NCBI GenBank assembly: GCA_900546625.1
Contig: URDU01000001.1
Location: forward strand, 206,991-270,990
DNA from: an uncultured Lachnobacterium sp.
Lineage (GTDB): Bacteria; Bacillota; Clostridia; Lachnospirales; Lachnospiraceae
Direction of reading: 5' to 3'
DNA: 64,000 nucleotides
Below, one piece after another: positions 1 to 8,578 of this stretch. A program made the translations under genes and the position numbers. The number at the start of each line of letters is the position of its first letter. Position 1 is the first letter of the stretch. Under the pieces are notes generated by a model that was given only the letters and a program-made list of their open reading frames with translations, made no database searches and was not told the origin of the DNA.

Positions 1-29
1 CAAATAATTTTCAGGGTGGGAATTAAAAA

Positions 30-1127
30 ATGAAAATATTTCACAACGAAGAAATTTACATAAAAAACGATAATTTTTCAGACAGCATATTTAAAGAAAA
101 CACTATGTTCTTTGATATTGAGACAACAGGCTTTTCACCGGTGAAAGCGATTGTATACATGATAGGCTGTGCAAAGCGCATCAAAAACCGTATTGTAATA
201 GACCAGTACTTTGCCGAATCGCCTGATGACGAAGCTGCTGTAATCAAAGCCTTTGCGCAGACCTTATCAGGCTGCAGCACCATCATATCGTTCAACGGCA
301 TCGGCTTTGATATCCCGTTTTTAAAGAATAAATACAAGAAATATAAGCTGGATGACCCCTTCTGTAATACGCAGATACTCGATATCTTTAAGGAGCTTTC
401 ACCGATAAAGCCTCTTTTGTGCCTCGAGAACTACAAACAGAAAAGCATCGAAGCATTTCTCGGCATAGAGAGGGAGGATAAATATTCCGGAGGTGAGCTC
501 ATAAATGTTTATTATGAATATCTGGCCCAAAAGGATGATGAAAGGCTATCCCTGCTTCTGACACACAACTACGAGGATGTCCTTGGCATGACAAAGCTCC
601 TTAGCATACTTTCGTATAAGGAATGCATACAGGGCATAACAGACATCACCGGTGTATCCGTAAACCCATATACAGCTTACGACGGCAGCCGAATGAACGA
701 GCTTATCATATCATTTGAAAATAAATTTTCCGTTCCAAAATCCGTAAGCTTCCATGACAATGACATCTATCTGACCATCGGCACTGCAAAAAGCTATGTG
801 CGTGTAGCGATATTCGAGGGTGAAATGCGCCACTTTTACAGTGATTACAAAAACTACTACTATCTGCCAAAGGAGGACATGGCCATACACAAGAGTGTCG
901 CAGCATATGTTGACCACGAATACCGCGAAAAATGCAAGGCATACAACTGCTATGTGCGCAAAACAGGCACCTTCATCAGACAGTACTCTGACTTCATGAA
1001 GCCTGAATTTCGATTCGAGATAAAGGATAAGTGCAGCTATTTCCTGCTGACTGAAGATTTCATAAATTCAAAACAGATGGTACTGTCATATGTAAAACAC
1101 ATAACAGACCATCTGTTTAATCTCTGA
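30..1127 (+). CDS. YprB-like RNase H-fold 3'-5' exonuclease
   Basis: This 365-residue protein looks like a DnaQ/RNase H-fold exonuclease of the YprB type, a family that removes nucleotides from nucleic acid 3' ends using two metal ions. The metal-binding pattern is visible: DIETTG with D29 and E31, NGIGFD ending in D94, and a third acidic site in HNYED with D183. The C-terminal half, from about residue 200, carries no motif I recognise. A GGGTGGG stretch 9 nt before the ATG can serve as ribosome site. It is the only plus-strand gene at this end and converges on cheR with 7 bases between the stop codons and no visible terminator. The natural substrate is unknown. Confidence 0.8.
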   Translation: MKIFHNEEIYIKNDNFSDSIFKENTMFFDIETTGFSPVKAIVYMIGCAKRIKNRIVIDQYFAESPDDEAAVIKAFAQTLSGCSTIISFNGIGFDIPFLKNKYKKYKLDDPFCNTQILDIFKELSPIKPLLCLENYKQKSIEAFLGIEREDKYSGGELINVYYEYLAQKDDERLSLLLTHNYEDVLGMTKLLSILSYKECIQGITDITGVSVNPYTAYDGSRMNELIISFENKFSVPKSVSFHDNDIYLTIGTAKSYVRVAIFEGEMRHFYSDYKNYYYLPKEDMAIHKSVAAYVDHEYREKCKAYNCYVRKTGTFIRQYSDFMKPEFRFEIKDKCSYFLLTEDFINSKQMVLSYVKHITDHLFNL

Positions 1128-1134
1128 TAAAATA

Positions 1135-1911
1135 TCAAGGCTTTCTGAAATAGAAGCTGCTTAATCTCTCAAAGCCAAGCTCACGATATGTAGTTATCTG
1201 CTCAGTACTGCCTATAAACAGTATACCCTCGGATTTTAAGGTATTGAAGAAATTTTTGTATATCATATCCTTCGCATCATCGGTAAAATAAATCACCACA
1301 TTCCTGCACAGGATAAGGTCGTAATCCTTTGGATATGGATCCTTCAGCAGATTATGCTCCTTAAAGGTCACGCAACGCTTGATATCATCAGATATCTTGT
1401 ATGAGCCCTCCATCTGGGTAAAGTACTTCTTTTTCAGGTCAGCCGGCACATTCTCTACAGACTTTGCACTGTAAAGCCCGGCCTTTGCGCTCGCAATCAC
1501 CAGATCATCAATATCTGTAGCCAGTATCTTTATACGAGACAGCGGAACATGCTTTGAAAAAGCCATGGCGAGTGAATACGGCTCGTCACCGGTAGAGCAT
1601 GCCGCGCTCCATATCTTAATCGTCCCTGTATTGTTCTTTAATATCTCAGGAATAACCTCTCTGTCCAAAAAAGCCCACTGATCAGGATTCCTGTAGAACT
1701 CAGATACATTGATAGTGATAAAATTGATAAACTGTTTAAACTTCGCTTTATCTGTAGAAATCATATCAATGTATGTCTCATAAGAATCAGCCCCGTTTTT
1801 TCTCGCAAGTGTATCAATACGTCTGCGCATCTGCTTCTCTTTATAATAATTGAGATCTATCTGTGTCAGCCTGTACACTTCCTTTTTAAACCATTCATAA
1901 TGATCAAACAT
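1135..1911 (-). CDS. cheR: CheR chemotaxis receptor methyltransferase
   Basis: CheR transfers methyl groups from S-adenosylmethionine to glutamates of chemotaxis receptors in the cytoplasm, setting adaptation. The 258-residue length fits the family. An N-terminal helical part (FDHYEW to about residue 75) precedes the SAM-binding domain with SAACSTGDEPYSLAMAF near residue 105 and LILCRNVVIYF near residue 200. Two adjacent ATGs exist; I chose the second because GGAGG lies 6 nt before it but only 3 nt before the first. A terminator hairpin separates it from rpsA, so it probably depends on readthrough or its own weak promoter. No other chemotaxis gene is adjacent, and it lacks the pentapeptide-binding and TPR extras found in some CheR proteins. 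Confidence 0.93.
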   Translation of the reverse strand: MFDHYEWFKKEVYRLTQIDLNYYKEKQMRRRIDTLARKNGADSYETYIDMISTDKAKFKQFINFITINVSEFYRNPDQWAFLDREVIPEILKNNTGTIKIWSAACSTGDEPYSLAMAFSKHVPLSRIKILATDIDDLVIASAKAGLYSAKSVENVPADLKKKYFTQMEGSYKISDDIKRCVTFKEHNLLKDPYPKDYDLILCRNVVIYFTDDAKDMIYKNFFNTLKSEGILFIGSTEQITTYRELGFERLSSFYFRKP

Positions 1912-1940
1912 CATAATCCTCCAATATGTGCCACCTGATA

Positions 1941-1977
1941 CAAATAAAAGCTGCCATATATTATATATGACAGCTTT
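1941..1977 (-). terminator. Terminator after rpsA
   Basis: A 15-pair stem with one G-U pair and a 3-base loop (arms 1947-1960 and 1964-1977) is followed on the minus strand by a short T-rich stretch. It lies between the rpsA stop and cheR. Confidence 0.65.
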
Positions 1978-1988
1978 AAAATCAAAAA

Positions 1989-3104
1989 CTACTCGTTATC
2001 AGAAGCAACCTCGTCGATATTTACATCTGCAACATCTGCTCCATCATCCTCTGAATCAAGGAGAGCCTTCATGCTTAAGCTGATTTTCTTATCGTCCTCA
2101 TTGAACTCAACAACCTTAGCCTCAACCTCCTGACCAATCTTGAGTACATCTGATGGCTTCTCAACATGATCCTTTGAAATCTGTGAAACATGAAGAAGAG
2201 CATCAACACCAGGTGCAAGCTCGATGAATGCGCCGAAATCTGTCATTCTGGCTACTTTACCCTTTACGATATTGCCAGGAGCAAATTTCTCTGTTGCACC
2301 ATTCCATGGATTCTCGTCATCAAACTTCATTGAAAGAGCAATCTTAGAACCATTGATGTTCTTAACGAATACTCTTACAGCCTGTCCGACTGTGAATACC
2401 TTCTTAGGGTTCTCTACTCTGCCCCAAGACATCTCTGAGATATGAAGTAATCCGTCTACTCCGCCAAGATCGATGAATGCACCGAAATCTGTAACGTTCT
2501 TAACTGTTCCCTCGATTACATCGCCTACGTGAAGGTTTGCAAGAAGCTCTTCCTGCTGCTTAGCCTTCTGCTCAACGAGTAATACCTTTCTGTTTCCGAT
2601 AATACGTCTCTTTCTTGGATCGAACTCTGTGATGATAAACTCGATCTCCTGATCCTTGAACTTGTTGAGATCCTTCTCATAAGTATCTGATACAAGGCTT
2701 GCAGGGATGAATACTCTTGTCTCATCAACACTGACACATACACCACCGGCTAATACCTGTGTAACCTTTGCCTTTAATACTTCCTGATTCTCAAAAGCCT
2801 CCTCAAGACGCTTGCTGCCCTTCTCTGCCTGAAGGCGCTTGTAAGAAAGGATAACCTGGCCCTCGCCATCGTTAAGCTTAACTACCTTGGCTTCCATCTT
2901 GTCGCCAACCTTTACAACTGTAGTAAGGTCTACGTTTGGCTCATTTGTGTACTCGTTTCTAGTAATAATTCCGTCTGATTTGTATCCAATATTTAAGAAA
3001 ATCTCGTCAGGTTTAACATCAATAACGGTACCTTCTACCACTTCTCCATTTCTTATAGTTTTAAAAGATTCTTCCAGCATTTGTTCAAAGCTCATTTCTG
3101 ACAT
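1989..3104 (-). CDS. rpsA: S1 RNA-binding protein (ribosomal protein S1-like)
   Basis: This 371-residue protein carries four S1 RNA-binding repeats, starting near residues 18, 100, 195 and 275; the last two have the usual VTDFGAF and MTDFGAF signatures followed by GLLHIS and ALLHVS. It is shorter than the six-repeat S1 of E. coli, as is normal in Firmicutes, and probably helps ribosomes bind mRNA. I placed the start at the ATG 9 nt after AGGAGG; a TTG 18 bases upstream lies before that ribosome site. The start lies inside the end of ispH, overlapping by 20 bases in another frame, so translation is probably coupled. The C-terminal tail is very acidic. Confidence 0.92.
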   Translation of the reverse strand: MSEMSFEQMLEESFKTIRNGEVVEGTVIDVKPDEIFLNIGYKSDGIITRNEYTNEPNVDLTTVVKVGDKMEAKVVKLNDGEGQVILSYKRLQAEKGSKRLEEAFENQEVLKAKVTQVLAGGVCVSVDETRVFIPASLVSDTYEKDLNKFKDQEIEFIITEFDPRKRRIIGNRKVLLVEQKAKQQEELLANLHVGDVIEGTVKNVTDFGAFIDLGGVDGLLHISEMSWGRVENPKKVFTVGQAVRVFVKNINGSKIALSMKFDDENPWNGATEKFAPGNIVKGKVARMTDFGAFIELAPGVDALLHVSQISKDHVEKPSDVLKIGQEVEAKVVEFNEDDKKISLSMKALLDSEDDGADVADVNIDEVASDNE

Positions 3105-3945
3105 TCTTTGAAACCTCCTCAATGATATTATTTGGGGTTGAAGCCCCTGCTGTAATACCTACGTTATTGTTGGACCTGATTTGTGTATAATCCATTTCGT
3201 CACTTGTCTGTATATAGTAAGTATTTTTGCATTCGTTTTTACATATTTCAAATAGCTTCTGTGTATTGGAGCTGTGCCTGTCACCTATGACAATCATGAC
3301 ATCTGAGCACTGCGCCACCTTCCTTGCTTCGGTCTGTCTGACCTCTGTAGCATTACAGATTGTATTTAAAACAGTTATATCATAACCTTTTTTTGCAATA
3401 ATTTCAACTATATCTTGAAATTTATTGTAGTTAAATGTCGTTTGTGACACTATGCATAGTTTTTTTGTACTATTTTTCGTGTAATTTTCGGCATCCTCAG
3501 GCGAATTTATGATGGTTACATGGCATTTTTCGTCTGCCCAGCCCTTTATCCCGCACACCTCAGGGTGCTTTGGACTGCCGACAATTATAATATCATAGCC
3601 CTTTGAGCTGTAGTCCTCCACATATCTGTGAATTTTTAATACAAAAGGACAGGTTGCATTAAGCACCTCAAAGCCACAGTTTTTTATCCTGTCATACTCT
3701 GCCTTGCTTATACCGTGCGAACGGATAATCATCACGCCCTTTTCATGTGATGAAAGCTCATCGAGATCGTTTATGACGGTTACGCCATTTTTTTCCATAT
3801 CCTTTACGACCTCATCATTGTGAATAATCGGGCCGTAGGTGTATATAGGCACATTTTCCTTTTCGATTGCTTCATAGACCATATTTACGGCTCTTGTCAC
3901 TCCGAAGCAAAAGCCCGCACTCTTTGCGATAGTAAGCTCACCCAT
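3085..3945 (-). CDS. ispH: 4-hydroxy-3-methylbut-2-enyl diphosphate reductase IspH
   Basis: IspH performs the last step of the non-mevalonate isoprenoid pathway, reducing HMBPP to IPP and DMAPP with a [4Fe-4S] cluster. The three cluster cysteines are present: C13 in GFCFGV, one in NATCPFV near residue 98 and one in NTICNATEVRQ near residue 195. SQTTFN and the late SASTPN-type segment (AGASTPNNII) are also conserved. At 286 residues it is the length of a stand-alone enzyme. It starts 3 bases after the cmk stop, using AAGAGG inside the cmk end, and its own end overlaps rpsA. In some clostridia IspH and S1 are one fused protein; here they are separate. Confidence 0.95.
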   Translation of the reverse strand: MGELTIAKSAGFCFGVTRAVNMVYEAIEKENVPIYTYGPIIHNDEVVKDMEKNGVTVINDLDELSSHEKGVMIIRSHGISKAEYDRIKNCGFEVLNATCPFVLKIHRYVEDYSSKGYDIIIVGSPKHPEVCGIKGWADEKCHVTIINSPEDAENYTKNSTKKLCIVSQTTFNYNKFQDIVEIIAKKGYDITVLNTICNATEVRQTEARKVAQCSDVMIVIGDRHSSNTQKLFEICKNECKNTYYIQTSDEMDYTQIRSNNNVGITAGASTPNNIIEEVSKNVRNEL

Positions 3946-3948
3946 ACG

Positions 3949-4611
3949 CTATGCCTCTTTCACAAGCTGCTTCATTTTATCTACCACCTCATCAATTGTC
4001 ATATCAGATGAGTCGAGCAGCACGGCATCGTCTGCCTGCTTTAAAGGTGATGTTTCTCTTGTCATATCTCTGTGATCTCTCTCTATGATATCCTTCTCGA
4101 TTGCATCAATATCACAGCTCTCACCCTTTGCGGTAAGCTCATCAAAGCGCCTCTTCGCACGCACCTTAGAGCTTGCTGTTAAGAATATCTTGACATTGGC
4201 ATCAGGAAGCACAACAGTTCCGATATCTCTTCCGTCCATCACCACATTTTCTCTGGCAGCGAGCTGTCTTTGAAGCTCAACAAGCTTTTCTCTTACTACA
4301 GGATAAACACTTGTTGCCGATGCCATATTGCCGACTGCCTCCTGTCTTATAAAGCCTGTGATATTCTCACCATTTAGGATGACCTGCTGTTCACCGTTTT
4401 CATAGCTGATAGAAACCTCTACATCCTTACACAGCCTCGTGATAGTGTCAACATCCTCCTTATCCACACCCTTTTGGATAAAATAGTATGCCATGGCGCG
4501 GTACATGGCGCCTGTATCCACATAAATTGCTCCAAGCTCCTTTGCAAGCCTTTTTGCTATAGTGCTTTTTCCGGCTCCTGCCGGTCCGTCAATTGCTATA
4601 TTGTATCTCAT
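3949..4611 (-). CDS. cmk: Cytidylate kinase
   Basis: Cmk phosphorylates CMP and dCMP using ATP, feeding pyrimidine nucleotide pools. The 220-residue protein opens with the P-loop GPAGAGKST (residues 8-16), then has the DTGAMYR nucleotide-binding segment near residue 33, MDGRDIGTVV near residue 125 and the lid with RRFDEL and RDHRDMTRE. It has an AAGGAG ribosome site. It heads the tight cmk-ispH-rpsA cluster, an arrangement common in clostridia. A 105-base gap separates it from the flavoprotein upstream. Confidence 0.96.
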   Translation of the reverse strand: MRYNIAIDGPAGAGKSTIAKRLAKELGAIYVDTGAMYRAMAYYFIQKGVDKEDVDTITRLCKDVEVSISYENGEQQVILNGENITGFIRQEAVGNMASATSVYPVVREKLVELQRQLAARENVVMDGRDIGTVVLPDANVKIFLTASSKVRAKRRFDELTAKGESCDIDAIEKDIIERDHRDMTRETSPLKQADDAVLLDSSDMTIDEVVDKMKQLVKEA

Positions 4612-4716
4612 AATTTCTCCTTAATATTATTGCTTGTCATTTTTATTAAAATCCCAGCTATTCAATTCACCATGCAAGTAAATAACTGTTATTATAAGTA
4701 TTAGTTTTCCAAATCA

Positions 4717-6000
4717 TCAAACCGCTGCACTGGTTCCTGCCAGATATCCTGTGGACCATGCTATCTGCAGATTGAAGCCTCCCGTGTATGCATCCAGATC
4801 CAGCACCTCACCGGCAAAGTAGAGGCCATTCACAAGCTTCGACTCCATAGTGGATGGGTTGATCTCCTTCACCTTTACGCCGCCCTTTGTGATGATTGCT
4901 TCATTATAGCCTCTTGGCCCATTAAGAGTGACAGGCAGCTTCTTAAAGAGCATAAGAAGCCTGTTTCTTTCCTCTTTTGATATCTCATTGACCTTCTTAT
5001 CCGGGTCAATGCCTGAAAGCTCAATTATCACCGGAATCATTTTTGCAGGCAAAAGCTTGTTTATCGAATTCTTAAACTGCTTGTTTTTTGCCTCCTCAAA
5101 CTCCCTGAGAAGCCTCTTGTCCAAAGCCTCCTGTGTGAGAGCCGGCTTCAAATCGATATACATATCAAGAGACTGCTTAATAAGGCTTTGCTTAATTGAT
5201 GCACTCGCAGACAAAATCATAGGACCGCTGACTCCGAAATGCGTAAAAAGCATCTCTCCGAAATCCTCATACAGCTTCTTTTTGCCACTATATATGGAAA
5301 TAGCTGTATTTTTAAGTGAAAGCCCCTGAAGGCTCTTTACCCACTCTTCCTTTACATTAAAAGGCACGAGCGATGGTGTGCACTCTGTCACAGTATGACC
5401 TGCGCTTTCTGCCATTTTGTAGCCGTCTCCCGTAGAGCCTGTAGAGGGATATGAAAGCCCTCCTGTGGCAACAATGACTGCATCAGCGTCCATTTTGGTA
5501 CCGTCCTTCAATATGACACCTGTTATTTTTAATTCAGTTTTTTTATCAGCAGCTTCTTCAGCTGCCTTTGTATCAGTGATTTTCTCATAGCACAGCTTCG
5601 ATACCTCAGTGTGAAGCAATACCTCCACTTTCTTTTCCTTCAAAGCTCTCTGTAAAGCAAAAATCACATCCGACGACTTATCTGACACCGGAAATACACG
5701 ATTGCCTCGCTCCACCTTTACAGGCATCCCATGGGTCTCAAAAAAGTCAATCACCCTGCTGTTGTCAAAGCCATAAAATGCACTGTACAAAAACTTGCTG
5801 TTGCTCTTTACGTTTAAAAAAAGCTCCTCGACATCGCACGCATTGGTCAGGTTGCATCTGCCTTTTCCGGTTATATATATTTTCTTGCCAAGCTTCTCAT
5901 TTTTTTCAAGAAGCGTAACCTTATTTCCTGCGTCTGCAGCAAAATACGCCGCAAGCATTCCGGCGGCTCCGCCTCCTGCCACAATAATTTTCTTACTCAT
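4717..6000 (-). CDS. HI0933-family NAD(P)/FAD-dependent flavoprotein
   Basis: This 427-residue protein has the N-terminal FAD-binding Rossmann motif GGGAAGMLAAYFAA (residues 9-22), then GKGRCNLTN near residue 46, VATGGLSYPSTGSTGDGY in the middle and a C-terminal FAGEVLDLDAYTGGFNLQ segment that completes the FAD site. This is the HI0933/YhiN family, often annotated as aminoacetone oxidase or BaiN-like reductase; the true substrate is not known. Its start codon overlaps the rpiR stop by 8 bases (ATGAGTAA), so the two are translationally coupled, although no functional link is evident. Confidence 0.88.
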   Translation of the reverse strand: MSKKIIVAGGGAAGMLAAYFAADAGNKVTLLEKNEKLGKKIYITGKGRCNLTNACDVEELFLNVKSNSKFLYSAFYGFDNSRVIDFFETHGMPVKVERGNRVFPVSDKSSDVIFALQRALKEKKVEVLLHTEVSKLCYEKITDTKAAEEAADKKTELKITGVILKDGTKMDADAVIVATGGLSYPSTGSTGDGYKMAESAGHTVTECTPSLVPFNVKEEWVKSLQGLSLKNTAISIYSGKKKLYEDFGEMLFTHFGVSGPMILSASASIKQSLIKQSLDMYIDLKPALTQEALDKRLLREFEEAKNKQFKNSINKLLPAKMIPVIIELSGIDPDKKVNEISKEERNRLLMLFKKLPVTLNGPRGYNEAIITKGGVKVKEINPSTMESKLVNGLYFAGEVLDLDAYTGGFNLQIAWSTGYLAGTSAAV

Positions 6001-6922
6001 CCTGCGAATCCCCCAGCTTTGCGTAGTGTACCTTTATAGAATCATCAATGTAATCAATCTCATCATTCTCATACACCTGATACTCATTCCATATATCCTC
6101 AAGCTCTGTCAGTATCTTTGCAACAATATTCTGCTTTTTCATGCAAAGAGCCACAATCAGGGCATTGATGACAGAAAGCGGCGCCACAAGTGAATCTACT
6201 ATAGATGCCATATCACTGTCCGCAATCAGATTACATGAGGAATACAGATTCATCGGTGAATGAATGCTGTCTGTTATAGTTATTACCTTGGCACTTCTGT
6301 TGTTGGCAAACTCCAATGCCTTAAGTGTACGCATAGAGTAACGCGGAAAGCTGATACCTATAATCACATCCTCCTTACCAATGCGCACCATCTGCTCAAA
6401 AAGCTCGCTCGAGCTGTTTGTCGTAAGCAGACACACATCATCAAACATCAGATTCATATAAAATGCAAGGAAGCTTGCAAGGGGTGCACAGCTTCTGATT
6501 CCTACAATATAAATTTTCCTTGACTGTAAAATAGTATCTACCGCCAGCTCAAATGCATCCGCATCAATTTTTTCCAGAGTGGTCTTAATCTTGTCACAGT
6601 CAGACTGCAGTACAGTTTCAAGAATCTGCGACTGGCTGATACGCCCATATGTGACCTCCATGCGCTGAACCGAATTAAGCTTATTCCTGACAAGCTCCTC
6701 AAGTGCCTTCTGAAAATCGGGATATCCCTTGTATCCAAGCGATGTAGCGAACCTGACAACCGTAGACTCGGAAATTCCTACTGTCTCGCCCATCTTAGCA
6801 GCCGTCAGAAAGACAGCCTTATCATAATTATCAGTTATGTATGTAGCAAGCAGCTTGTGCCCCTTGCTCATCGTACTGTATTTAGCATTTATCCTGTTAA
6901 GTAAGTCGTTAGTATTTGACAT
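5993..6922 (-). CDS. RpiR-family transcriptional regulator (HTH plus SIS)
   Basis: A 309-residue regulator with an N-terminal RpiR helix-turn-helix of about 75 residues (VGISESTVVRFATSLGYKGYPDF) and a C-terminal SIS sugar-phosphate isomerase-like domain from about residue 125 (KIYIVGIRSCAPLASFLAFYMN). Family members sense phosphosugars and control sugar catabolism genes. No sugar gene is adjacent, so the target is unknown. Two ATGs are adjacent; the second has AGGAG 6 nt upstream and was chosen. The C-terminus is acidic and variable. It is the first gene of the run leading to cmk. Confidence 0.88.
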   Translation of the reverse strand: MSNTNDLLNRINAKYSTMSKGHKLLATYITDNYDKAVFLTAAKMGETVGISESTVVRFATSLGYKGYPDFQKALEELVRNKLNSVQRMEVTYGRISQSQILETVLQSDCDKIKTTLEKIDADAFELAVDTILQSRKIYIVGIRSCAPLASFLAFYMNLMFDDVCLLTTNSSSELFEQMVRIGKEDVIIGISFPRYSMRTLKALEFANNRSAKVITITDSIHSPMNLYSSCNLIADSDMASIVDSLVAPLSVINALIVALCMKKQNIVAKILTELEDIWNEYQVYENDEIDYIDDSIKVHYAKLGDSQDE

Positions 6923-7070
6923 CATATACTCCTGAGCTTTCCCGTTTATGGCTGTGCTTCACACATTTGTGTGACCTGCAGCGATTTTTTCATACCTTAA
7001 AATATTATCACTTTTTCCCGCTATATGAAAGAGCGAATTTATATTTTTTACTTTTATCCATATTGCATCA

Positions 7071-7101
7071 CAAAAAAACAGGCCCGGCAAAGCCGGACCT
7101 G
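7071..7101 (-). terminator. Strong terminator after the decarboxylase operon
   Basis: Arms 7079-7088 and 7092-7101 form a 10-pair GC-rich stem (one G-U pair in the minus transcript) with an AAA loop, followed on the minus strand by seven Ts (7078-7072). It ends the operon whose last gene stops at 7138. Confidence 0.9.
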
Positions 7102-7137
7102 CTTGAAATTCAAAAGCATGAATTATGAATTTAAGTA

Positions 7138-8556
7138 TTATACAGGATAAGCCTTATTCTCAGTATCAGCGGCCTTTGCATCAACACCTGTCTGCTGTGC
7201 CTGTCTGTACTTGAAGAAATCAGTAGCAACCTGTGGGAAAAGAGCATAAGAAAGAACATCCTCATCCTGCTGTTTCCACTGCTTCATCTCAGCCTCAATC
7301 TTGTCAAGCTCTGGCTCAAGAAGATCTGCAGGACGACATGTGATAGCATTCTTCTTATCCTCACCAAGAACCTTGTCAACAACCTCAGGGTTGAAAGGCT
7401 TAACTGTCTGACCATACTTACCAAGAAGGATATCCTTAGTCTCCTTAGTAGCAACCTTGTATCTCTCTCCCATGAGTACGTTGAATACAGCCTGTGTACC
7501 AACAATCTGTGAAGAAGGAGTTACAAGTGGTGGCTCACCGAGGTCTTTACGCACACGAGGTACCTCTGCGAGAACCTCCTCATACTTGTCCTCTTTGCCC
7601 TGCTCCTTGAGCTGTGAGATAAGGTTTGAAAGCATTCCTCCAGGAACCTGATAACGGAGAGTATTGATATTTACTCCGAGTACCTTTGGGTTCATGAGAC
7701 CTGAAGCTAAAGCTTCCTCTCTCATTGGTCTGAAGTAATCAGCAATCTCACTTAAGAGATTAAGATCAAGACCTGTATCAAACTCTGTGCCCTTGAAGGC
7801 CTCAACCATAACCTCTGTTGCCGGCTGGCTTGTTCCAAGAGCGAATGGAGACATAGCTGTATCAATGATGTCAACTCCAGCCTCAACAGCCTTCATGTAT
7901 GTCATTGAAGCAACACCTGATGTGTAGTGTGTATGAAGCTCGACAGGAAGGCTTGTAGAATCCTTTAAAGCCTGAACAAGCTCTGTAGCCTTTGCAGGAA
8001 CTAAAAGACCTGCCATATCCTTGATACAAAGTGAGTCAGCACCCATGTCCTCAACTCTCTTTGCCATATCCATCCAGTAATCAAGTGTGTAAGCATCTCC
8101 AAGTGTGTATGAGAGAGCTACCTGAGCATGTCCCTTTTCCTTGTTACATGCTGTAACTGCTGTCTGTAAGTTTCTGATATCATTTAAGCAGTCAAAAATA
8201 CGGATGATATCGATTCCGTTTGCGATTGACTTCTGTACGAAATACTCAACAACATCATCTGCATATGGACGGTATCCTAAGATATTCTGTCCACGGAAAA
8301 GCATCTGGAGCTTTGTATTCTTGAAGCCGTCTCTTAATTTTCTGAGACGATCCCATGGATCTTCCTTTAAGAATCTAAGGCATGCATCAAATGTTGCACC
8401 ACCCCAGCACTCTACTGCGTTGTATCCAACCTTGTCCATTTTGTCAATGATTGGAAGCATCTGCTCTGTTGTCATTCTGGTTGCAATCAGTGACTGATGT
8501 GCATCACGAAGAACAGTTTCTGTTATTTTTAATGGTTTCTTTACCACTTCTGACAT
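7138..8556 (-). CDS. oadA: Oxaloacetate decarboxylase alpha / 5S-type carboxyltransferase subunit
   Basis: This 472-residue TIM-barrel protein is the carboxyltransferase that exchanges CO2 between oxaloacetate/pyruvate and biotin (OadA, PycB, or 5S subunit of transcarboxylase). Metal and catalytic residues are visible: D18 in LRDAHQS, K179 in CIKDMAG, and H208 and H210 in LHTHYTSG. The biotin domain that ends many OadA proteins is absent; biotin is instead supplied by the separate carrier at 9747-10112. It has a GGAGG site 7 nt before ATG and follows oadB by 21 bases. It could run as a Na+ pump or as part of a methylmalonyl-CoA:pyruvate transcarboxylase. Confidence 0.9.
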   Translation of the reverse strand: MSEVVKKPLKITETVLRDAHQSLIATRMTTEQMLPIIDKMDKVGYNAVECWGGATFDACLRFLKEDPWDRLRKLRDGFKNTKLQMLFRGQNILGYRPYADDVVEYFVQKSIANGIDIIRIFDCLNDIRNLQTAVTACNKEKGHAQVALSYTLGDAYTLDYWMDMAKRVEDMGADSLCIKDMAGLLVPAKATELVQALKDSTSLPVELHTHYTSGVASMTYMKAVEAGVDIIDTAMSPFALGTSQPATEVMVEAFKGTEFDTGLDLNLLSEIADYFRPMREEALASGLMNPKVLGVNINTLRYQVPGGMLSNLISQLKEQGKEDKYEEVLAEVPRVRKDLGEPPLVTPSSQIVGTQAVFNVLMGERYKVATKETKDILLGKYGQTVKPFNPEVVDKVLGEDKKNAITCRPADLLEPELDKIEAEMKQWKQQDEDVLSYALFPQVATDFFKYRQAQQTGVDAKAADTENKAYPV

Positions 8557-8578
8557 GATTAATCCTCCTTAATTAAAT

